A stretch of 64,000 bases of DNA from Trebouxia sp. TZW2008. Its lineage: Eukaryota; Chlorophyta; Trebouxiophyceae; Trebouxiales; Trebouxiaceae. A program made the position numbers and the translations under genes. The DNA lies in assembly GCA_002118135.1 (NCBI GenBank), contig BDIU01000109.1:1-64000 (forward strand). The letters are read 5' to 3'. The notes below the pieces were generated by a model, which saw only the letters and a list, made by a program, of their open reading frames with translations, made no database searches and had not been told where the DNA came from. The stretch's first letter is position 1, and the number at the start of each line of letters is the position of its first letter. Positions 10,063-22,175 of the stretch are shown piece after piece.

Positions 10063-13000
10063 ATGGAGCCACCTGCAGACAGAAATGCTGCCAAGACAAT
10101 TCCGGCAAATGGCAACGCAGAAAGTGCATCTGCAGATGACGGCATGCCCGCACCATCTACCACACGCATGAGTCCTCCTGCAGCACTTCCGTCTCGTAGA
10201 GCTTCTGCTAGCAAGCAGGCATCAGACACAGCTTCAGAAGGTACGTAAGCTGGCTTGAGTATGAGCCGGAGCAGTCAGTTGCGTTGCATTGTTCACTGAT
10301 CTGGTATGTATGCAGATGCATTGCGGCAAGCTGCCATGCAGGCTGCAGCAGATGCAGCATGGGCAGCTGCGCACCTCACTCCAGCTCAAAGAGAGCGAGC
10401 CATCAACGAGGCTGCATCACAGGTATCTGGCACCTACTACTGTCTGCTTTCAAAAATCGTTGTCGTTTTGCAAATCGTCTTTGAACTGCAGGCCATTGCA
10501 GATCAGCAATCAGCCAAAGCAAATGCGCATGCTGTGCCAGGGAGCTCTCAGCAAGCAGGGCCTCCCCGCCCAGCAGGCACATATGCACAGCCAGAATGGG
10601 GTGCAGCACCAAAAGGGTAAGCACAGCTTGATGACATAGCATGAGCCTCGTCATGTTGCTTGTTGGTCACATGACGCAAGCACACACTTGTCATGTGATT
10701 GGTGCATTGATATGCATGCAAACCATGTTGATGGGCCAATGCAGTGCTGGCATATCTGAGAACATGCATGCTTGGAGCAGAAAGCTGCGATGCAATATGC
10801 GTAACACGGCTCCTTACCTTTGTCTAGCCCACAGATGCAGCATGAGCAATAACAGGACCATGGCAAGCTTTGTGTAGTGAAGCTATGCCTGGCTTGGCTG
10901 ATGCAGACAGTAAGATGCTGCATCTCACTAAGCTGTTCCAGCATGTTGCTGCCACTCACTGACCTGTTCTTGCATTGCTGAAGGATTGCATACACCTTGG
11001 AGACAATGAAGAACGGTGCTGTTGTGGAGCAGCGCAATGTCAACAGCAAGGGACAATACACCTTTGGGCGCAATGAAACTAACGACTTCCAGCTGGAGCA
11101 CCCATCCATATCCCGCCTGCATGCAGTGATCCAATTTTCTGCCGCTGGAGAGTCTTTCCTGTATGATGCTGGCAGCGCTCACGGCACATTCCTGAACAAG
11201 CAACGCCTGAAAGCTCAGGTGCATGTGCCTATCAGGTGTGCCGTCAGCAGCAGCACATATGTGACATTTTTGTTTGCCACAGAGTAGGTGACATGATCAA
11301 GCTCGTGCTGAGCACTCAGCTGCATGTGTTTGAAGGGCCAGCGAAGCTTCTGTGACATGTGGCTTTGCATGGCGGCCTGAATCGCTGCAGTGACACGTGT
11401 GTGCAAGAGAGCAGGCAGCAATATCAAGTTTGGCAAGACAAACTAGATTGCTTGTGTGACATGTGTGTCTCTCTCACAGTTTGGGCTGAGCACTCAGCTG
11501 TGTGTTTCTCAAGGCTCAGCAAAGCCTCTGTAACAAGTTCATTTGGCATGATGGCCTGCAGCGCTTGTGTGACATATGTGTTTGCCACAGAGTAGGCAAT
11601 ATGATCAAATCTGGGCTGAGCACCAGACTGCACATCTATTCGAGGGTCACAGGAGCTTCTGCCACGTGTGTGATTGGCCTGGCAGTCTGCAGCACTTGTG
11701 TGACATGTGTGTCTGGAATGCCTTGCCTTTTATTTGAACAGATGGACATTCTTGATTCACACAACAATTGTATGACATGTGTGTTTGCCACAGAGTAGGC
11801 GATATGATCAAGTTTGGGCTGAGCACCCGGCTGTACGTGTTTGGAGGGCCAGAGGAGCTACGGCCAGAAGAGGGACTCAGCAAGCTACAGCGCAAACAGC
11901 TGGCAGCCCTTGAGGTATGCTTCTGCGCAAATTTCAGAAGGCTTGGGCGTGTGAATTTTGGTCACATCTTTTGTGCAATCATGTTGAGCTACATACACAG
12001 TGAGTTTGTCCCTGAACAGAGCGTTGTGGCAGTCAAGGTCACCAACTCAGTGATGTGGCCAGAAGTGGGATTTAACAAACTGCAGTGCAAATAGCTGGCA
12101 GCCCTTGAGGTAAGCAGTGGTCATCTGCGTCTCAGCAAGCTGCAGCGCCAACAGCTGTCAGCGCTTGACATCAGCTGTAACTTCACCCATGGGTGGCCTC
12201 CTCTCTGCTTTCTAGCCTTCTTAGAGTCACCTGTTGCCTGAGTCAAGCATCCCCTGCTACTCTGAACAGCTGAAGCCATGATCCTGCCTGATCATGTACA
12301 TAGTGTCAGGGCATTTGCTGCTGAACTTGTGTACTGCCACCAATGTGACCACCAGTGTGTAGTGACAAGCCTGTTCCCTGCATGGCAAGTTTTGAGTCTC
12401 CCTGTTGCAGGCAAAGCAGAAGAGGCAGGCTAAGGAAGCACACACGGCCAAGGCCCAGATGGACGCTGCTCAGAGGGGCGGTGTGTTGTCGGGCGTGGCT
12501 GATGACCTCGTTTTGTCTATTCTTTTGCATTTCCTATTGAACAGCTGCAGCACTTGTTCTAGCTGATGCATCCCACAGAAAACAACTTGAAAAGATGATT
12601 TGGAATGATACAGGCAAAGGAGAAGAGGCAGGCTAAGGAAGCACAAGTGGCTAAGGCCCAGATGGATGCTGCACGACGGGGCGGGGTGTCCTGGGGCATG
12701 GCTGATGATGCTGCTTTAGAAGAAGACCTTGAAAATGTCACTGAAGGTACAGCGGAACTGTTACAGTTGAACTGCTGTTGTCCAGCAGGTTTTACTACTA
12801 TCTAGTGCTTGTTAGCACTGTGCTTATTGCCTTGAGCGCTTATGCCCATTTGGGGGGGGGGGCATTGTCCTGGGCTGATGATGCTGCCCTGGAAGAAGAC
12901 CTTGAGAATGTTAGGGAAGGTGCAATGAACTGTGCTTTAGCATCTTTCAGCAGTTTTCAGCATTGTCTGGTACTCTGCTGCATACATTACCTTGAACACC

Positions 13001-16000
13001 CATGTACATCAAAGACACAGTTTTGACAGGAAGAGTATTGAAGACCAACATTCATGGACACTATACAAAGCTGTCCACAGAAGCGTGTTGACTTACCCAG
13101 CTGCATACAAGCTTGCGTACTTGCTAAGCATACCGACCTGACTGCAACTTCACCACCTGTGGGCTCAGTTGTATGCATCAACCTACAAGTGATGCATTCC
13201 AATTTTGTCATTTTACACGCTCTACATTGCGCAATGACCTGGCTGATGCAGTGGTCAACAAACATCACATGCGCCTATTGTGGTATACACAATCAGCTGT
13301 CCTAGAAGAACAAGATAGGCGCCACACACACCCAGCACTCCTGCCAGCATGTGTAACAATTACCTACATGATGATGCATGGGTAGTTGCTGTTGACCAGC
13401 GACAGCATGTACCTAACTGGGCCTCCTGAGCCTGCCTAGCATGCTTTTCTGACGCAAAAACAAAAATGAATTGAAGACATGTGATTGCAGTTGACTGACG
13501 GCTGTACAGTCATGTTTATCAGCTGACAGACTGTTACACCCTGACATATACTCTACATGCCTTGACAGCCTGGCTCATATGCTGGTGCTTGCAGTTGACT
13601 GGCGGCTATACAGTCAGAGCCATCAGCTGACAGATAAGCAACAGAAGCTGGCAGATAAGATCAGGCGCCAAGAGCAGAAGATCCACAACCTGCAGACAGA
13701 GACTGATCGCATCAAGGTATGCAACCCATGACTGCAAATTGTGCACCGACAAGCCTGTATGCTCTTGATGTTGGTGCTTCTCACGGTTGTGTGGTGCTGG
13801 GCTGTGGTGCCTGACAGCTTGGCATGTTCACCTGTTGTGTGCCATTCTGGGGCCCGCGCATGCTAGTGTGGCAGATGTGAAACCCAGTCAAACCATTTTG
13901 AGCCTAAATGTAGTCAGCATTGTGCGCATGCTGTGCATGAACAGAAACCTAGGTAGGTGTCTGCCACAGCCATTAGCTGTACACAAACAGCTTGTAGCAC
14001 AAGCTGCAGCACTGCCCTGTAGCATGCCAGCAGCTCTGCAGTCAGTGTGACACTTGTTATCCACCCTTGACTATCCACGTTTGTCTGGCTCAGTGCACAA
14101 CTCCTCGCAGGCAGCAATTTGCTCCTGTCCTTTTCAGCTGAATGTTTGATCTTTTTGCAGGGCGCGTGGGCATGCATGAGTACTGTCACTGTCTTAGTCA
14201 TCATTGGCATGCTCTGCAAGAAGTTGCTGTGTGAATATGCCTGCACTCTGCTGACGCTGTGCCATGCTGCTGTTGATGCAGGCCAAGCAGAGTGATGCTC
14301 AAGAGTTGACATCTGGTCAGGCCAGTACCATGGCACGCAATGAACAGGTCATTGATACTCTCACAGGTAAAACCAAAGCGCTCGAGCACAGCTACACTTA
14401 TCTGCATGCATACACATTCACATGTCAAGTAGGACAACTGACCAGGCCAGCACCGTGACACGCAATGAACAAGCTAATGATACCCTCACAGGTAAAGCGA
14501 ATGCGCTCAAGCACAGCTACACTCCTGTGCATGAAGACATTTGCATTCATGCACAACACTACGCAGAGCAAGAGCAGAGCATGACAATTGCAAGTTCTGA
14601 CATCTGGTCAGGCCAGCATCATGGCTCGCAATGAACAGGTGATTGACACCCTCACAGGTAAACACAACCTTTTCAGAACACATGCGCACATTTGCATTCA
14701 CACACAACACTATGCACAGCACAGCCTGCTAGTGAAGGTTGTCTGCTGTATTTCCTAGATCAAGGCAACACGACAACATGCAGGACGGAGCATTGACCAA
14801 TTCAAGCGCGTTTCAGCAGGCTGACGCGTTGCTGCATGTACCTCGTTTGCATTCATGCTATTATGTCCTCAGAATGATCTCAGCTGCAGGTTGTCTCAGA
14901 TGCATTTGACTCACCAGCTGAGGCATGTGACCCCATACCGTTTGCGTCACAGGACGCAAACACTTTTTAGTCATGACCTGCCGAATGTTAAGCTCACTCA
15001 CCTGTGCTTTCAACTCAGGAAGTTTGCTGAGTCATGTCTGGCTCCCTATCGCAGACTATTGGTTTTGCTGATTGGGCATTGATTGAAGATGTGTGTATGT
15101 ATGCAGAGGAAGTGGATGACTTAGATGAGGTTCTGAATGAGTCCATATTGGACTCCATAATAGGCAAGAGAAAAGCAGCAGAGGCTGTGAAGAAGAAGAC
15201 TCGCAAAAGACGGCGAGGGGACGATGATGATGAAGACGAAGAAGACTTGGGGTGAGCAGTCTATTGCCATTTGGCTTGTTGACCTTCATTGGCCCTTTAT
15301 TTCTGCACACCACAACTCATGATGCATAAGTCTGCGATGAGTCATTGAACAGCTTGTTGCATGACAATGCATCACCATTACTGCTTGCTGCGGAGGTGTA
15401 AATAACCAATTTCTACAATCGCTTTCAAGCAAGGCAGCGTAAGATCTATGTTTTGTTTCTCCTCTGATGTGTTTCCTGTCAACAATTGGTCGGTTCCTGC
15501 AGAGATGCGGATGACAGTCTCTATGACCCCACCAAGGCAGTGCAGCGCAAGAGCTCAGTTCAATTTCTCCTGATGTGTTTTCTTTCAAGACTTAGTTGCT
15601 GCTCCTTGCGGGGATGCGGACGGCACTGAAGCAGTGTGGCACACAATCTGCATTTGGTTTCTCGTGATTTGTTTCTCTTTCGACAATTGACTGCTGCCCA
15701 TTGCAGGGATGCAGGTGACAGTTCCTATGGTTGCACTGAAGCAGTGCAGCACAAGAAGCGAGCTGCAGTGCCAGAGCCTTTAGTTGCTGCTACACTTGCT
15801 AACGGCCTGCTGCAAGGATGCTAAGCACAACTTTCACTGCTTGTCGTTTTGCTTTTTTCAGCAATTCCTTGCTGCCCATTTTTAGGGATCTGGATGACAT
15901 TGTCTCTGGGTTTACTGCTGCGTCTTCCTTATACTAGTCATTGCTGCGTCTGCACAAGTGCAGACATTGTCTGCCCCTACTTTCGATGCATTGTGCTTTC

Positions 16001-19000
16001 ACCATGTATTGCTACTTGCTGCAGGGATGTAGATGACAATTTCTATGACCGCACTGAAGCAGTGCAGCACAAGAAGCGCGCCGTGGTGCCAGAGTCCCTA
16101 GATGCTGCTACTCTTCTAGGCCAGAAGGCAAGCCTAAACCAAAAAGCTCCTGCCATTCATGAGGCGTTGCTGGATGGCTTGATGCGCTGAGACAACTCCC
16201 TTGAGCTGTGCCAATGCTGTTGACACAACAAACCTTTTCCATGTTGCTCTTCACGCAAGCAGTCAATGATGAGACAGCACAGCAGTGACTAGAACTGCAA
16301 TGCATGCATTGCTTTTGTAAGCACTGCACCACATTTTCTGATCTGCTGCATTTCCAGGTCATTGTGTCCTGATCAACTGTGTGTTACACCTGCGTTAGAG
16401 TTCTAGTCGCATTTAGATGCACCATGTCAACATGATGGGTCTTGATGCAGATCTTTGTAGTGATGCAGGAGGCGCTTCAGGCTGAGAAGTCACGCATGCA
16501 AGGTTTGCTTGTTCAAGAGGAGCGGGCAGCTGCTGCAGCAGTAGGGCAGCATCCTGCTCAACTAGAGTCCAGCAGTGAAACAGAAGATGCTCAGAGACAG
16601 TCCAGTGCTAAGGAAGAAGATGAGTTGGATGCCTTCATGGGACAAGTGGCAGTACAACTGGAGCAAGATAAGGTTTGTCATGGCAGCTATGCACGGCTTT
16701 GAGTGGCTTATAAATCGCAACTGCTTTCTTCACTCATACACAGGTCTTGTGAAATTTTTGCCACAAAACTGCTCAGATGTATTGCAGCAGTGACATAGAG
16801 GATGAATTGGGTACCTTCATGGGAAAAGTGGCAGTGCCACCGGAGTAAGATAAGGTCGGTCAGGGGATTCCAAGGCTTGTGACAAATTATCGCTTGCAAA
16901 GCTCATGCACAAGTTTTATGTACCCTGCACCACAAATTGCTCAGAGACAGTCTATTGCTAAGGAAGAAGATGAGTTGGATGCCTTCATGGGGCAAATTGC
17001 AGTGCAACTGGAGCAAGATAATGTCAGCTTCAGAATGATCGCCAATGCTCTGGAATACAGATTGCATGGCTCGCAGAAAAAGAACGTGAAAGTGAATGCC
17101 TTCACGGGGCAAGTTGCAGTCCAACCAGAGCCATACAAGGTGAGATAAGCAATCCTTTGCATGACTTCTGTACAGACTTTGCTTGCAAGGCTCATGCACA
17201 GGTTTTTTGTATGCTGCACCACAAACTGCTCAGAGACAGTCTGGCGCTAAGGAAGAAGATGAGTTGGATGCCTTCATGGGGCAAGTGGCAGTGCAACTGG
17301 AGCAAAATAAGAGGTCTCTCAGCTTACCAATGCTTTGTAATACAGGATGCATGGCTCAGTGAAAAGAACATGAAGCTGAATGCCTTTCATGAGGCAAGTT
17401 GCCGTGCAGTTGGAGCAAAATAAGGTCAGATAAGCAAGGCTTTGAGTGGCTTGTGTGATGTCCTTGGCCACACGCCTCATGCACAGGTCTGGAGCAGATG
17501 CTGTTGGTTGGATGTTGTTGCCCGACAGCTATCTACTCTCTTCCAGGTTGTGAGCTTGTCAGGTCAGGTCTTGCATCCAGTTGTTCTCAATAAACCACAA
17601 ATGAACTCCTGCGCTGCCACAAACCTATAGCCCAGGTCAAATCACCGTATTGTATAGCAGACAAACTGCACAGATGTGGTGCCATCCACCGTGCACAGAT
17701 TGGGGCAATCTCTCTGAAATTGTGCTGCTGCAAGCTTGCAAACTATCGCTTGCAGTGAAAAATCAGACCTATAGTCTTGCATGGTGCCAATGGGAGTTGA
17801 TGTTGATGCTGCTGCAGGTTGAAGCTTGCAAAAGATAATTTTTAGTATGCAAAAACACCTGTAGTCCTGCATAATGCCAATGATAGTGTTCCTACAGATT
17901 GGATTTTGCACAGTTGAGTTCAATACTGATGATGTCTGTGATCCTGCACACTGTCAATGGATGTAAGTGTTGGTGATGCAGGTTGGAGCTGTGAAGAAGG
18001 ACATTGCTGAGCTTGATGCCAAGACGCACAGAAAGTGCGCTGTTGCTAGCTATTGAAATACAGTCCCCACAGCAGACCCTTGTCTGTGATCATGCACTTC
18101 AGTCAACGAGCAGCTGCTGCTGAACCAGGTTGGAGCTGTGCAGAAGGAGATAGCTGAGCTTGATGCCAAGATGCAAGAGGCAGAGCGACTCCTCAAGGTG
18201 ATGGCAACAGATCTCAAACATGCTTCTGCTTAAACCTTGGTTCCCAGTCAAATCAACAGTGTTGAAAGCCCTCTACAACACATGACAGATCACCTTGTTG
18301 GGTCAATCTGTCGCAAGGCCACCAGCCTTGAGCTGGTCGTGTCTCACATTCACTCTTTAGTAAATGTCCAACCGTGTACTCAGATACAGTGCTGTGAATC
18401 TCTTGACACCAATTTTGCCTTTCTGTGGGCGTTGCGCAGATCTGAACGGCTGATGCAGCTGACAGTGATGTTGGCACTTCGCACTCAACATCAAATTCAG
18501 AGCGTGGCAGTGTCCACTGAAAAATTTGAAGCAGGTGCACTGATGTGTTCATGATCCTGTGCACGTCATCCTGCTTCAACAATTCAGAGGTTGGCAGTGT
18601 GCACTCAACATCGAATTCAGAGGGTGGCAGTGTCCACTCAACATCACGCTCCTGCTTTGATAATTCCAAGGTTGATAGTGTGCACTCAACATCAGTTTCA
18701 GAGGGTGGCAGTGTCCACTCAACATCTTGAAGAAAGTGCACTGATGTGTTCATGATGCTGTGCACGTCATCTGCAGCCATTGCCAACAGGATCTTCCATT
18801 GCCAAACTGTGCATGCAACCTACTCAACACCTTACCATATGTCTGGAGTGTGGTCTACGTTTTGCTTCAATGTGCAGTCAAGCTGTTTGCTGAGTGCTGT
18901 TTCCCCTATCCAAAGCTGAACAGTAAGGCTTTGCCTCTCAAGTCACTGTGGAGCATGGTTCATGAGTCTGCTGTGTTGCGTCTGCATGATGCTTGGCGTC

Positions 19001-21852
19001 TGCTAAGTGACATGCTCATGTTCAGATTCATGTCTGCGCCCAATTACTCTTGCTTTTGTTGGCACCTGTAGTCTGCCGCCAAAACTGGCAAGATGCCCTG
19101 TGTCTGGCAAGGCCTGCATAAGCAAGCCCTGCAAATTTTGTGTTTCATATTTGTACGTGTCTACCAGGTGGCGGACCCAGATGGCTACTTCAAGAGTGGA
19201 AGCAGGGCGGCCGAAGCTGCCAAGGCAAAAGCTCAGAAGGCTATGCAGCTGGAGAAGCAGCAGAGGGAACTCAAGGAGCAAAGAAGAAAGGAGAAACTGG
19301 TAAGTCCCCCTGCTCAGGCAGGCTCAGGTCGGGTCCGTTGCTTACTCTGTTGGTCTGTCTGTTGTGCACGGAGCAAAGAAGAAAGGAAAAGCTGGTAAGC
19401 ATGCTTGATGATTGTGCTCGAGTGTTTGTTGAGGACATTCACTGCCAAGTTAGTGAGGCATGCATTCGCATCTGACTTGCCCCTCGGCCTGTCTGCTGAT
19501 TGTCTGCTGGCAAGCAAAGAATAAAGGAGAAGCTGGTAAGCTCCCTGCTTGACCACACCCTGGTTCTGTCTTGTTGATGTTGACTTGCTTGTTTTGACAA
19601 TACAGCTGACCTGCTGTGCAGCCCTGCCAGGTGTTACAAGTCAGCACATTCAAGCTTCTCATGTCAAAGCTTGCAACTTTAGTGGACAACTGGTCAGCTG
19701 CTCAGGATGCAGTTGCTTCTGAGATAGCACGTTGCAAGGTTTGCACGCTGACAGACGCTTGGATGCCTCATGTACAAGCCACCTTCACTGCACACATCAG
19801 TACAGTTTGTCGTGCTGTGCATTGCAAAGCTCTGTACTGCCTGTGCAAGCAGGTCAGGTAAGTCACACACTTCACAACGCAGAACACAATTCTGTGTATA
19901 GCAACGCCTTGCACTTTGTGTGCAGGCGGCTCAGAAGCTGGAGCAGGAGGCTTTTGTACCTGAAGAGGAAGCTGATGATGAGGTCAGTAGACCTGTCATA
20001 CAGCCATCTTATGCATATCCATCGTGACGAGACTTGTAGCATAATGAGTGCAAATTTGACATGTCCAGTTTGCTGCCTCATTTCTCAAAGCCTTGACCAA
20101 GTCGCAAATACATTCACAGGGCAAGTGGGTCCGTGAGTCGTGTTGTGCGCACACCTAGCCCTTGTGCTGGAACATTCATGCTGACATCATGCATACTGCA
20201 AGGTCCGAAATTGAAAGAACTAGGTCTCAAACACACTCTTGGCTGCCTGTTATGGTATCATGTCATGACAGCTTGCAGCACCCAGGGCAGAAGAGCTACA
20301 TGCAACAGTCATTGCACAAGCTTGTTTCTGAGTGTCGTTCTCAACATAAGAGATCTTGGGCCACTCACATGCAGCACCTGGTATAGACCTGGCGCTATCA
20401 AGTCTAACCCCTAAGTCTAACCCCTAAACCCTAAATAAGTCCTTTTACCCCTCCTTTACCACGCATGATACATGTGCAGGTCCCTGTGCAAGCAGCAGAA
20501 GTTCCAACAGTCAGTTTTGCACCCAGCCAGGCCAGAAGCAAACCTTCCCTTGAGCGCACATCAGCCGCAGGCAATCCAGAAATAGCCCCGCTAGCTGCTG
20601 CAGAAGCGACTGGTTCTGGTGTGGGCAAGGGCAACCAGGCAGAGCCCCAAGGGCTGCAGGTATGTTTGTCTTGCACCCAGTATCAGCACTGCCAGCAAGC
20701 CTTTTTTGCCCTGCCCATCTGCTTTTTGTGCCTCTTACCCCTCTCCTGCTGCTGTTGCTGCAGATTTTGAAGCCTTTTACAGATGCACAGGAGAGCAAGC
20801 CGCCAAACAGGCAGCAGATTGCCGCTCTGCTTCTTCTGCTGTTCCTTCTCCTGCTGCTCCCTCTGTGATAGCTTGTTCTGCTGCAGATCATGCAGTGCAC
20901 TGGAGGGCAAGCCACCTAGCAGTTTGTTCCTTCTTCCTCTTCAATTTTTGCTTCTTACCCTGCTTGTTTTGCAGATGGCAGATGATGAGCTTTGTGCAGA
21001 TGCACGGGAGAGCAAGCCACCAAGCAGGCAGCCTCTTGTTCTGCTTACGCATCATTACCTCCTTCTTCTTATATATCTTCTCAGGTATCTTCTTTTTGTG
21101 CAGATCATGCAAATGCACAGGAGGGCAAGCCACTCAGCAAGCAGCATATTGCAGCTCCTTCCTTCAAAACCTTGTTTTACACTCCATGTTGATGCAGCTG
21201 AATTCACTTCTTCCTTCTTCCTCTTCTGCAGATCATGCAGCCTCCCGCAGAAGCACAGGAGGGCAAGCTGACAAGCAGACAGCAGCTTGCAGCCCCTTTC
21301 TTCTAATCATTCTGCTGCAGTCAATGGTGACACACGTGAATTCACTTCATCCATCTTCCTCTTCTGCAGATCATGAAGCCCCCAGCAAATGCACAGGAGA
21401 GCAAGCCGCCAAGCAGGCAGCAGATTGCAGCTCGCCTGGCTGCTGGAAAGGCCAAACCGCCCAAAGTCCGCTCAAGCCAGCAGGATATTGAAGCCAAGGT
21501 AAAAGCTGGCTGTGCCTGTATACGTTGTGATGTTGGTCTTTCAATGCTGCAAACGGGTGGTAGAAGCAACACACTTCTGCAGAAATGAATCACAGTGTCA
21601 CCATCATTGCGCAGATGCTTGACGAAGAGTATGATGTTACAGAGGCTCCTGTTCTGACGCTTGATGGTGTAGACTGTTTTTGGAAATGTGCAGGTGGCAG
21701 CAGACCTTGCAGCCCTGACAGGCAGGGCTAGTCATCATGAGTATGAAGATCAGCATGACGTCTCTGCAAACATTCAGCAAGAGCCATGGAAGCCACCACA
21801 AGGGCAACGGGGGGATGGCAAGACCAGCTTGAATGATAAACTTGGATACTGA
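10063..21852 (+). CDS. Kanadaptin-like FHA-domain protein
   Basis: Seventeen exons join in phase to 766 residues: 10063-10240, 10316-10422, 10492-10616, 10984-11235, 11794-11914, 12614-12746, 13595-13716, 14282-14366, 15107-15251, 16025-16127, 16469-16672, 18129-18197, 19168-19299, 19926-19982, 20480-20659, 21370-21498 and 21694-21852. Residues about 137-245 form an FHA domain with YTFGRNETNDF, HPSISRLHAVI and GSAHGTFLNKQR. Next come a coiled-coil/acidic centre with GVSWGMADDAALEEDL, a KKKTRKRRRGDDDD nuclear-type basic/acidic patch and NFYDRTEAVQHKKR, and finally the conserved kanadaptin tail (EPWKPPQGQRGDGKTSL, ending NDKLGY). The animal homologue is SLC4A1AP; in plants it is a nuclear FHA protein of uncertain role. 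The intron after 16127 appears to use a GC donor. Nearly every intron holds decayed copies of a neighbouring exon. Confidence 0.92.
11286..12172 (+). repeat. Decayed copies of kanadaptin exon 5
   Basis: Copies of the exon encoding VGDMIKFGLSTRLYVF occur at about 11286-11350, 11480-11530 and 11591-11660, upstream of the intact exon (11794-11914). Copies of its 3' half follow at about 12062-12110 and 12130-12170. Two upstream copies keep the CACAG acceptor, and the 12062 copy keeps a GTAAGC donor, but frames are broken by substitutions and stops. Confidence 0.8.
12415..12922 (+). repeat. Decayed copies of kanadaptin exon 6
   Basis: The exon encoding AKEAQVAKAQMDAARRGG (12614-12746) is preceded by a close copy at about 12415-12505, still with a TTGCAG acceptor. 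It is followed by a copy of its 3' half at about 12866-12920 with DDAALEEDLENV readable. All three are in the same orientation. Confidence 0.8.
14430..14658 (+). repeat. Two copies of kanadaptin exon 8
   Basis: The exon encoding QASTMARNEQVIDTLT (14282-14366) recurs at about 14444-14491 and 14609-14658. Both keep the reading frame and a GTAAA donor, so they could be read as alternative 3' exon ends; each lacks a clear acceptor at the equivalent place. Confidence 0.75.
15503..15930 (+). repeat. Decayed copies of kanadaptin exon 10
   Basis: Copies of the exon encoding DDNFYDRTEAVQHKKRA (16025-16127) begin at about 15503, 15620, 15707 and 15886. The 15707 copy is nearly full length and reads TEAVQHKKRAAVPEPL, with a TTGCAG acceptor. 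The others are shorter and more diverged. Confidence 0.78.
16780..17426 (+). repeat. Five copies of kanadaptin exon 11 3' half
   Basis: The block KEEDELDAFMGQVAVQLEQ (3' half of 16469-16672) recurs at about 16795-16853, 16938-17022, 17082-17140, 17228-17311 and 17366-17425, spaced roughly 110-180 bases. Copies at 16938 and 17228 stay open with one or two changes. Several end in a GT donor at the homologous base. This is the clearest exon-copy trail in the gene. Confidence 0.88.
17975..18035 (+). repeat. Copy of kanadaptin exon 12
   Basis: A copy of the exon at 18129-18197 (VGAVQKEIAELDAK), reading VGAVKKDIAELDAK behind an intact GATGCAG acceptor, then diverging before any donor. Confidence 0.75.
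18473..18727. repeat. Minisatellite in kanadaptin intron 12
   Basis: Four to five diverged units of about 60 bases, each made of two related halves carrying GGCAGTGTCCACTCAACATC. No reading frame is conserved, so it is treated as a plain minisatellite. Confidence 0.7.
20403..20436. repeat. Interstitial telomere-like CCCTAAA repeats
   Basis: CTAACCCCTAAGTCTAACCC followed by CTAAACCCTAAA: imperfect units of the plant-type TTTAGGG telomere repeat, in an intron of kanadaptin. Related short stretches occur at 4626-4638, 41227-41240, 44893-44906 and about 59860-59870. Confidence 0.7.
20763..21302 (+). repeat. Five copies of kanadaptin exon 16
   Basis: The exon start encoding IMKPPANAQESKPPSRQQIA (21370) is repeated at about 20764, 20886, 20975, 21103 and 21232, at 89-138 base spacing. 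Each sits behind a TGCAG-type acceptor and a pyrimidine-rich tract. Copies at 20764 and 21232 remain open for about 20 codons. The pyrimidine tracts have few stops, which creates a 290-codon open frame across the array that is not a gene. Confidence 0.88.
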
Positions 21853-22175
21853 GTTTTGTTGGCCCTTGATTGCCATCAACAAACTGCAGTGACATTTGTC
21901 AAGATCGAGTCTGCACGGCGTTTGTAATTCAACTGATCTGATGTTGAGCAAGCAATTAGCAATACAGTCTAAATGTATATTGGGCGAGGGCTTGTGCATG
22001 GCAGTAACGACCAGCATGTCTGCCACAACAGCCACATGAGTATTGCATGGCAGGCACAATTCTCTGTGTGAAATGACAGGTCATTCATCTTGGCACGTTG
22101 CATGCTGGTCGGACCTGGTGATGTTTTTCAGGTGGCGATAAGCGGTCTGTCAACTTTTCTAATGCTTCTGACAAG
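21853..22175. other. Convergent 3' intergenic interval
   Basis: 323 bases between the stop codons of kanadaptin (+) and RAF2/PCD (-). It must hold both 3' UTRs; no poly(A) signal or gene stands out. Confidence 0.6.

Noticed and set aside
20619..21491. 290-codon plus-strand frame
   Set aside because: It is open only because five kanadaptin exon copies and pyrimidine tracts are free of stops; most of it is intron.
21619..21672. Extra kanadaptin exon (DEEYDVTEAPVLTLD)
   Set aside because: It looks coding after a GCGCAG acceptor, but its only donor gives a phase that breaks the conserved last exon; exons 16 and 17 join directly in phase. It may be an alternative or relic exon.
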